Shown here one piece after another: positions 58,060-64,000 of a DNA stretch of 64,000 bases. The stretch spans positions 434,001-498,000 of the forward strand of contig NZ_CP035501.1 of assembly GCF_004135585.1 (NCBI RefSeq). Reading direction: 5' to 3'. This stretch comes from Sphingosinicella sp. BN140058 (GTDB taxonomy: Bacteria; Pseudomonadota; Alphaproteobacteria; Sphingomonadales; Sphingomonadaceae). Below the pieces are notes generated by a model that was given only the letters and a program-made list of their open reading frames with translations, was not told the origin of the DNA and made no database searches. Position 1 is the stretch's first letter. The number at the start of each line of letters is the position of its first letter. The position numbers and the translations under genes are program-made.

Positions 58060-59328
58060 CTACCGTGCCGGATCGGGCGCCTTCACGACGACGCCCCCCT
58101 TCATCACCATCCGCACCCGCCGCACCGCGCCGATCTCGCGCGTGGGATCGCCTTCGACCGCGATGAGGTCCGCGAGCAGGCCCGGCCGCACCGCGCCGAG
58201 CCGGTCCGCGAGCCCGAAGATGCGGGCATTGCCGCCGGTGGCGGCGATCAGGACGTCGGCGGGGCGCATGCCCCAGGCGGCCATCAACTCCATCTCCCGC
58301 GCATTGTCGCCATGGGCGTACACGCCGACATCGCCGCCCATGCAGATCGGCGTGCCGGCGGCGAGCGCGGCGGCGAAGCTCTTCTTCTTCTCGGCAACGG
58401 CGGGCGGCTCGGGTGCGGCGCCGTTCCAGCCGCGATAGCGCGACGTCGCATCGGTGGCGGCAAGGGTCGGACACAGCGCGACGCCCTTCTCCTTCATCAG
58501 CCGGAAGATTTCCGGCGTGCCGCCATTGCCGTGCTCGATCGTGCTCGCGCCGCCGAGGATGGCGCGGCGCATGCCTTCGGGGGTGCTGGCATGCACCGCC
58601 ACGGGTCGGCCGGCGGCGCGCGCCGCCTCGACCACGGCGGCGATCTCGGCTTCGGAATAGGTCGGCCGGCTGTCCTCGCCCGGCCGCCAGCGATAATCAC
58701 CGTAGAGCTTCACGACCTCCGCGCCGGCGCCAATCTGGCGGCGGGCCGCGGCCACCAGCGCGTCGCCGTCTGCTTCCTCGGCCCCTTGCGCGGCAAGCAG
58801 CGGGTCGCCCGATTTGGGGCCGTAGCTGCCGCTGGCGACGAGGGCGCGGGTCGCCACCAGCATGCGCGGACCCGGGACGATGCCCTGCTCGATCGCCTGC
58901 TTGAGGCCGACATCGGCATAGCCGGCGCCTTCGGTGCCGAGATCGCGCACGGTGGTAAAGCCCGCCATCAGCGTGGCGCGGGCATGGTTGACGGCGCGGG
59001 CGGTGCGCAGCGCCGACGGCTCCTTCAGCACCTGATCGTCCCAGCTGGCTTCGTTATAGGGATGGAGAAAGAGGTGCGAATGGCCCTCGATCATGCCGGG
59101 CATCAGGGTGGTGCCGGGCAGATCGATCACGCGGACACCGGCCGGTGCGGCAAGATCCGGGCCGGCCGCCACGATCCGATCGCCGCGGACCAGCACCGCC
59201 CATCCTTCGTGCGCCCCCGGCGCAAGGCCGTCGAAGACGCGGGCGGGGCGAAGCAGCAAGACCGGTTCCGCCGCCGCCGCGTGGCCGGCGAAGAGGAAAC
59301 AGGCGAGAAGCAGAGCTAGGAAGCGCAT
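58060..59328 (-). CDS. Secreted amidohydrolase-family protein
   Basis: A 422-residue amidohydrolase with Sec signal (LLACFLFAGHAAA). Metal residues: HxH in EGHSHLFLHP, K in AEVVKLYGDY, histidines in VAVHAST and IEHGNG, and D in GGDVGVYAHG. The same broad family as the island gene at 51039 but a distinct subgroup. It lies just outside the right repeat and divergent from malate synthase, so it is probably part of the original chromosome. Substrate unknown. Confidence 0.82.
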   Translation of the reverse strand: MRFLALLLACFLFAGHAAAAEPVLLLRPARVFDGLAPGAHEGWAVLVRGDRIVAAGPDLAAPAGVRVIDLPGTTLMPGMIEGHSHLFLHPYNEASWDDQVLKEPSALRTARAVNHARATLMAGFTTVRDLGTEGAGYADVGLKQAIEQGIVPGPRMLVATRALVASGSYGPKSGDPLLAAQGAEEADGDALVAAARRQIGAGAEVVKLYGDYRWRPGEDSRPTYSEAEIAAVVEAARAAGRPVAVHASTPEGMRRAILGGASTIEHGNGGTPEIFRLMKEKGVALCPTLAATDATSRYRGWNGAAPEPPAVAEKKKSFAAALAAGTPICMGGDVGVYAHGDNAREMELMAAWGMRPADVLIAATGGNARIFGLADRLGAVRPGLLADLIAVEGDPTREIGAVRRVRMVMKGGVVVKAPDPAR

Positions 59329-59387
59329 GGATAATCCCGTTCGGAGCGGTTACGCCGCATTGCAGCGCAGGATAAAGGGAGCCGGCC

Positions 59388-61511
59388 GTGGCGCACTATG
59401 AGCTCATTTCGGGCCTCGAAGTCGATGCCGAATTGAAGGCGTTCGTCGAACAGGAGGCGCTTCCCGGGACAGGCCTCGACGTTACGGAATTCTGGTCAGG
59501 CCTGTCGGCGCTGATCCGCGACCTGACTCCTGAGAACCGGCGCCTGCTCCGCTGCCGCGAGCAGTTCCAGGCACGGATCGACTCGCGCAACGAATCGCTC
59601 GGCGGCCGGGCGCCCTCCCCGGCTGATGAAGAGGAATTTCTGCGCGAGATCGGCTATCTCGTCGATCCGCCCCCGCCCTTCACCATCGGCACCGAGAATG
59701 TCGATCCGGAGGTGGCGACGATCGCCGGGCCGCAGCTGGTCGTGCCGATGAGCAATGCGCGCTACGCGCTGAACGCCGCCAATGCGCGGTGGGGAAGCCT
59801 CTACGATGCGCTCTACGGCACCGACGCGCTCGGCGACCCCCCGTCCGGCGGCGGCTATGACGATGCGCGGGGAGCACGGGTGATCGCGTGGGGCCGCGAC
59901 CTTCTCGACCGCATCGCGCCGCTCGACCAGGGCAGCCACGCCGAGGTCTCCGACTATCGGATCGAGGCGAACCGGCTGGTTACCGATCGCGGCGGGCTCA
60001 TCGATCCCACGTTGCTCGCCGGATGGCGCGACGATGCGATCCTGCTGCGCCATCACAATCTCCATCTGGAGATAAGGCTCGATCGATCGCACCCGATCGG
60101 ACGCCGGGACAAGGCCGGCGTCGCCGACATCCTGATCGAAAGCGCGATCACCGCAATCATGGACTGCGAAGATTCGGTGGCTGCTGTCGATGCCGCCGAG
60201 AAAGTGGCTGTGTATCGGAACTGGCTCGGCCTGATGAAGGGCGAGCTTTCGGTTCGCTTCGCCAAAGGTGGCGAAGATATCGAACGTCGGCTCGAGGCGG
60301 ATCGGGTCTATCAGGCGCCGGACGGCGCGACGCTGACGCGCAAGGGCCGCGCCTTGCTGTTCGTGCGCAACGTCGGGCATCTGATGGCCAATCCGATGCT
60401 GCGGCTTGCCGGCGAAGACGTGCAGGAAGGGTTGGCCGATGCCGTGTTCACCGCGCTCATCGCGCTGCACGACGTCAAGGGCCGCAGAGCAAACAGCGCC
60501 GGCGGTTCGATCTACATCGTCAAACCCAAGATGCACGGGCCCGAGGAAGCCGCTTTTGCCGACCGCCTGTTCGCGCGCACCGAGGATCTGCTCGGCCTCG
60601 CGCGATGCACGATCAAGGTCGGCGTGATGGACGAGGAGCGCCGGACCTCGGTCAATCTCGCCGCGGTGATCGGCGCTGTGCGCCACCGCATCGTGTTCAT
60701 CAACACCGGCTTCCTTGACCGCACCGGGGACGAGATCCACACGTCGATGACGCTGGGGCCCATGGTCCGCAAGAGCGAGATGAAGTCCGCAGCGTGGCTC
60801 AAGGCCTATGAGGACAACAATGTCGACGTCGGCCTCGCCTGCGGCTTCCAGGGACGGGCGCAGATCGGCAAGGGCATGTGGGCGATCCCGGATCGGATGG
60901 CCGACATGCTCGCGCAGAAGGTCGCGCACCCGGAGGCGGGCGCCAGCACCGCCTGGGTGCCCTCCCCCACCGCGGCGACGCTGCACGCGCTCCATTACCA
61001 TCAGATCGACGTCGCAGCGCGGCAGCAGGCGCTTGCCGGCCGCATCCCGGCGCCGCTCGCCGATATTCTCACCATCCCAGTCGCGACCGACCGCAATTGG
61101 TCCCCCGAGGCGGTACGGGAGGAACTGGACAACAATGTCCAGGGGATCCTCGGCTATGTCGTGCGCTGGATCGATCAGGGGATCGGCTGCTCCAAGGTTC
61201 CCGATGTCCACGATGTCGGCCTGATGGAGGATAGAGCGACCTGCCGCATCTCGAGCCAGCATGTCGCCAATTGGCTTCGTCACGGCATCGTCACCCGCGA
61301 GGAGGTCGAACAGGCGCTGCTGCGGATGGCGGCAATCGTCGACCGTCAGAATGCGGGCGACCCCGGCTATCGGCCAATGGCGAGCGATCCTGCCGCGAGC
61401 ATCGCCTTTCGCGCAGCGCGGGCGCTGGTGCTGGAGGGAGAGGCGCAACCCTCCGGTTATACGGAGCCGGTCCTCCACGCCCACCGTCTGCGGCTGAAGG
61501 CGCAAGGCTGA
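59388..61511 (+). CDS. glcB: Malate synthase G
   Basis: A 707-residue malate synthase of the long G form, which condenses glyoxylate and acetyl-CoA to malate in the glyoxylate shunt or glycolate breakdown. Identifying blocks: [20 protein letters not shown] and [10 protein letters not shown] mid-protein, and [11 protein letters not shown] with a catalytic aspartate-containing region ([19 protein letters not shown]) near the C-terminus. Start GTG 59388. It runs into a kinase gene 30 bases later. Confidence 0.95.
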   Translation: MAHYELISGLEVDAELKAFVEQEALPGTGLDVTEFWSGLSALIRDLTPENRRLLRCREQFQARIDSRNESLGGRAPSPADEEEFLREIGYLVDPPPPFTIGTENVDPEVATIAGPQLVVPMSNARYALNAANARWGSLYDALYGTDALGDPPSGGGYDDARGARVIAWGRDLLDRIAPLDQGSHAEVSDYRIEANRLVTDRGGLIDPTLLAGWRDDAILLRHHNLHLEIRLDRSHPIGRRDKAGVADILIESAITAIMDCEDSVAAVDAAEKVAVYRNWLGLMKGELSVRFAKGGEDIERRLEADRVYQAPDGATLTRKGRALLFVRNVGHLMANPMLRLAGEDVQEGLADAVFTALIALHDVKGRRANSAGGSIYIVKPKMHGPEEAAFADRLFARTEDLLGLARCTIKVGVMDEERRTSVNLAAVIGAVRHRIVFINTGFLDRTGDEIHTSMTLGPMVRKSEMKSAAWLKAYEDNNVDVGLACGFQGRAQIGKGMWAIPDRMADMLAQKVAHPEAGASTAWVPSPTAATLHALHYHQIDVAARQQALAGRIPAPLADILTIPVATDRNWSPEAVREELDNNVQGILGYVVRWIDQGIGCSKVPDVHDVGLMEDRATCRISSQHVANWLRHGIVTREEVEQALLRMAAIVDRQNAGDPGYRPMASDPAASIAFRAARALVLEGEAQPSGYTEPVLHAHRLRLKAQG

Positions 61512-61541
61512 CGATCGCGACCAAGAGCAGGGAGGAAGAGG

Positions 61542-62609
61542 ATGGACCGGAGCGCACAGAATAGCGGCACGATCGACGTTCGCGAAGCGCATCGCTTCGA
61601 CGTCGCGGCGCTCGAACGCTGGATGGTGCGAGAGGTCGAAGGCTTTGCAGGGCCGCTTACGGTCGAGCAGTTCAAGGGCGGCCAGTCCAACCCGACCTAC
61701 AAATTGCTGACGCCGGGGCGCGCTTACGTCCTTCGGCGCAAGCCGCCGGGCAAGCTGCTGCCGGGCGCGCATGCGGTGGACCGCGAATATCGGGTGATCC
61801 GCGCGCTCCACGCCGAAGGCTTCCCGGTCGCCCGCGCCTTTGCGCTCTGCACCGACGACAATGTGATCGGCACCGCATTCTACGTGATGGAGATGGTCGA
61901 AGGCCGGATCTTCTGGGAGGCGGATTTTCCGCAGGTCGGCGACTCCGACCGCCCGGCCTATTTCGACGCGATGAACGACACCATCGCGCGGCTCCACGTG
62001 ATCGATCCGGAAGCGGCGGGCCTCGGCGACTATGGCAAGCCGGGCAATTATTTTGCCCGGCAGATCACGCGCTGGTCCGGCCAATATCTCGGCGACGTCG
62101 AAGCGGGCCGCGTGCCGGCGATGGACCGCCTGGTCGACTGGCTGCCCGCCAACATTCCGCCAGGCGAGGACGAGACGCGGATCATCCACGGCGATTTCCG
62201 CTGCGACAACATGATCTTCCATCCGACCGAGCCGCGCGTGGTCGCGGTGCTCGACTGGGAGTTGTCGACGCTCGGCCACCCGCTTGCCGATTTCAGCTAC
62301 CATCTCATGATCTACCGGATGCCGGCAGGGATCACGACCGGGCTGGCGGGCCTCGATCTCGCCGCGCGCAACATCCCGTCCGAAGCCGATTATGTCGCAT
62401 CCTATTGCCGCCGCACCGGCCGAGACGGCATCCCCAATCTCGATTTCTACGTCGCCTTCAACCTGTTCCGGCTGTCCGCGATCGTTCACGGAATCAAGGG
62501 CCGGATCGTCCGCGGCACCGCCGCCTCCGCCCATGCCGACAAGATGGCGGCAGGCCTCGAGCCGCTGGCGGAGCTGGCCTGGGCGCAGGCGGTGAAAGCC
62601 GGCGCCTGA
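61542..62609 (+). CDS. Aminoglycoside-phosphotransferase-fold kinase
   Basis: A 355-residue protein of the phosphotransferase (APH/ACAD10-N type) family. The catalytic loop IIHGDFRCDNMIFHPTEP contains the HGDxxxxN Brenner motif near residue 215; VLDWELSTLGHPLADF is the metal-binding aspartate. The N-terminal QSNPTYKL segment is the ATP-binding start. A GGAGG site precedes the ATG. Such proteins are often linked to fatty-acid or hydroxyacyl-CoA breakdown; substrate unknown. Confidence 0.82.
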   Translation: MDRSAQNSGTIDVREAHRFDVAALERWMVREVEGFAGPLTVEQFKGGQSNPTYKLLTPGRAYVLRRKPPGKLLPGAHAVDREYRVIRALHAEGFPVARAFALCTDDNVIGTAFYVMEMVEGRIFWEADFPQVGDSDRPAYFDAMNDTIARLHVIDPEAAGLGDYGKPGNYFARQITRWSGQYLGDVEAGRVPAMDRLVDWLPANIPPGEDETRIIHGDFRCDNMIFHPTEPRVVAVLDWELSTLGHPLADFSYHLMIYRMPAGITTGLAGLDLAARNIPSEADYVASYCRRTGRDGIPNLDFYVAFNLFRLSAIVHGIKGRIVRGTAASAHADKMAAGLEPLAELAWAQAVKAGA

Positions 62610-62670
62610 TAAGCGGGCACGCCGGCTTTCCGGGTCGCGGTACGCCTTCCGCACTAGCGCATGAAGGAGA

Positions 62671-62818
62671 GGGCTTCGACAGCTCAGCCCGAACGGGTGA
62701 TCGGTGGGAAATCTTGGGAATATGGCGGACCGACGGGCGAAGGTTTGGAAGCTTCCGAGCCTCTCCCCGTACCAGGATCCCATACCTCCCACCGTTCGGG
62801 CTGAGCCTGTCGAAGCCC
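62671..62818. repeat. Sphingomonad intergenic repeat pair
   Basis: Arms at 62671-62697 and 62791-62818 are inverted copies of the element found at 12996-13082 (core GGGCTTCGACAAGCTCAGCC, one arm with a one-base deletion). They lie between the convergent kinase and M3 peptidase genes. Confidence 0.85.
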
Positions 62819-62873
62819 CCTCCCTGCCTTATTCTCGACGCGTTCAGCCGGAACGGTTCACGAGCTTACGGCC

Positions 62874-64000
62874 TCACTTCACCGGAAACCCACGCTTGCG
62901 CATCAGCGCCTTGACGTCGGGATCGCGGCCGCGGAAGGCGCGATAGGCCTCGGCCCGATCGGTCTCGTTGCCGGTCGACAGCAACGTCGTCCGGAACCGG
63001 TCCGCCGTCGCCTTGTCGAACGGATTCCCGGCTTCCTCGAACGCCGCCCAGGTGTCGGCGTCCATCGTTTCCGACCAGAGGTAGGAATAATAGCCGGCCG
63101 AGTAAGCGTCGGACGAGAACAGGTGATTGAATTGCGGCAACCGGTGCCGCATCACGATTTCCCGCGGCATGCCGATCTTCGCCAGCGCGTCGCGCTCGAA
63201 TGTGTCGGCGTCGACGATTCCGACCGGATCCATGTGCAGCATCATGTCGACGATCGCCGAGGACAGATACTCCACGGTCGCGAAGCCCTGGTTGAAGGTC
63301 GAGGCCTTCTCGATCTTGTCGATCAGCGGCGCCGGCATCGGCTGACCCGTCTTGTAATGCTTGGCGAACCGGCTGAGCACCGGCTGGGTGAGCAGCCAAT
63401 TCTCGTTCACCTGGCTCGGATATTCGACGAAGTCGCGCGGCGTCCCACCGAAGCTCGGATAGTAGACGTCGGACAGGAAATAATGGATGGCGTGGCCGAA
63501 TTCGTGGAACAGCGTCTCGGCATCGTCGAGGCTGATCAGCACCGGCTCGCCCGGTGCCGGCTTGACGAAATTGTTGTTGTTGGAGCCGAGCACGATCTTG
63601 TCGCCGAGCAGGCCCGCGCGGCTGCGATAGGTCGTCGCCCAGGCGCCCGAGCGCTTGCCGGTGCGGGCATAATCGTCCCGGTAGAAGACGCCGACCTGAT
63701 GGCCGTCGCGGCGATCGGTGACGCTGTACACCCGGATGTCCGGATTCCACACCGGGACGGTGCCGGTGATCTCCTTGAAATCCAGCCCGTACAGCTCGCC
63801 GGCCGCCCAATAGGAGGCTTCGATGATGTTGTTCAGTTCGAAATAGGGCTTCACCTCTTCCTGCGAAAGGTTGTAGCGCTGCTTGCGAACCTTCTCCTGA
63901 TAGTAGCGATAATCCCAAGGCTCGATGACCAGCTTGGGATCGGTCTTGCGGGCGAGCGCCTGCTGGTCCGCAACCTCTTCCTTGACCCGTGCGACCGCCG
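62874..64000 (-). CDS. M3-family metallopeptidase (Dcp-like), cut by window edge
   Basis: The C-terminal 375 residues of a peptidyl-dipeptidase/oligopeptidase of family M3; the frame is open to base 64000, so the start is outside. The zinc motif HEFGH (ETLFHEFGHAIHYFL) and the downstream NENWLL substrate-site segment are present. The region upstream of YYQEKVRKQRYNLSQEEVKP is also in frame and typical. It hydrolyses small peptides, possibly in the periplasm. Opposite strand to the phosphotransferase gene. Confidence 0.9.
   Translation of the reverse strand, partial: AVARVKEEVADQQALARKTDPKLVIEPWDYRYYQEKVRKQRYNLSQEEVKPYFELNNIIEASYWAAGELYGLDFKEITGTVPVWNPDIRVYSVTDRRDGHQVGVFYRDDYARTGKRSGAWATTYRSRAGLLGDKIVLGSNNNNFVKPAPGEPVLISLDDAETLFHEFGHAIHYFLSDVYYPSFGGTPRDFVEYPSQVNENWLLTQPVLSRFAKHYKTGQPMPAPLIDKIEKASTFNQGFATVEYLSSAIVDMMLHMDPVGIVDADTFERDALAKIGMPREIVMRHRLPQFNHLFSSDAYSAGYYSYLWSETMDADTWAAFEEAGNPFDKATADRFRTTLLSTGNETDRAEAYRAFRGRDPDVKALMRKRGFPVK

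Noticed and set aside
59496..62792. Minus-strand 1098-codon frame
   Set aside because: Antisense of malate synthase and the phosphotransferase gene.

Overview
The window looks like a chromosomal segment of a high-GC alphaproteobacterium, most likely a sphingomonad. The evidence is two TonB-dependent receptors, Tat-exported sugar enzymes, the pcm-tolC-popZ-valS gene order, and sphingomonad-type intergenic repeats with the core CTTCGACAAGCTCAGCCCGAA. There is no plasmid, phage or CRISPR signal. 53 protein genes (one cut by the right edge), two tRNAs and two gene remnants are listed.

Region 20-9.1 kb (mostly housekeeping and envelope): a three-gene minus-strand operon of a cupin and two exported Gfo/Idh/MocA oxidoreductases; small lipoprotein and hypothetical genes; an ATP-grasp ligase; an ECF sigma factor (apparent CTG start) between two small membrane proteins; and a GtrA plus UDP-galactopyranose-mutase-like pair.

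Region 9.2-25 kb (arabinose locus): GH43-AbfB and GH127 arabinofuranosidases, a truncated GH43 arabinanase remnant, a TonB-dependent receptor, a FucP-like MFS transporter, an aldose epimerase, and three enzymes of oxidative (non-phosphorylating) L-arabinose catabolism (dehydrogenase, IlvD/Edd-type pentonate dehydratase, AraD1/FAH-type protein). A GntR/FadR-type regulator lies inside. Six copies of a 16-bp motif with core ACTC(A/G)(G/T)ACA occur only in the promoter regions of this locus and probably are its operator. The lactonase and the alpha-ketoglutarate semialdehyde dehydrogenase are not in the window.

Region 25-47 kb: methyltransferase, TetR regulator, a three-domain Aas-type acyltransferase/acyl-ACP synthetase, a GH5-like protein, tRNA-Arg(ACG), gamma-carbonic anhydrase, a fused MFS/spermidine-synthase-like protein, hemB, a lipid-kinase-like protein, a MATE transporter, and the conserved pcm-tolC-popZ-valS block.

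Region 47.2-58.0 kb is the most unusual part. It starts in an intact tRNA-Cys gene and ends in a 53-bp near-perfect copy (50/53) of the 3' part of that tRNA, so it reads as a 10.8-kb genomic island without a recognisable integrase. After 1.2 kb of decayed DNA it carries two divergent transcription units: TonB-dependent receptor, XRE-cupin regulator, Tat-exported M19-like dipeptidase lacking three of five canonical metal ligands, secreted TPR protein; and, leftward, a secreted amidohydrolase, an ALDH7-type semialdehyde dehydrogenase and a second secreted TPR protein. The proposed job (inference) is import and cleavage of peptides or related amides, with lysine-type semialdehyde oxidation.

Region 58-64 kb: a secreted amidohydrolase, malate synthase G, an aminoglycoside-phosphotransferase-fold kinase, a repeat pair, and the C-terminal part of an M3 peptidase cut by the window edge.
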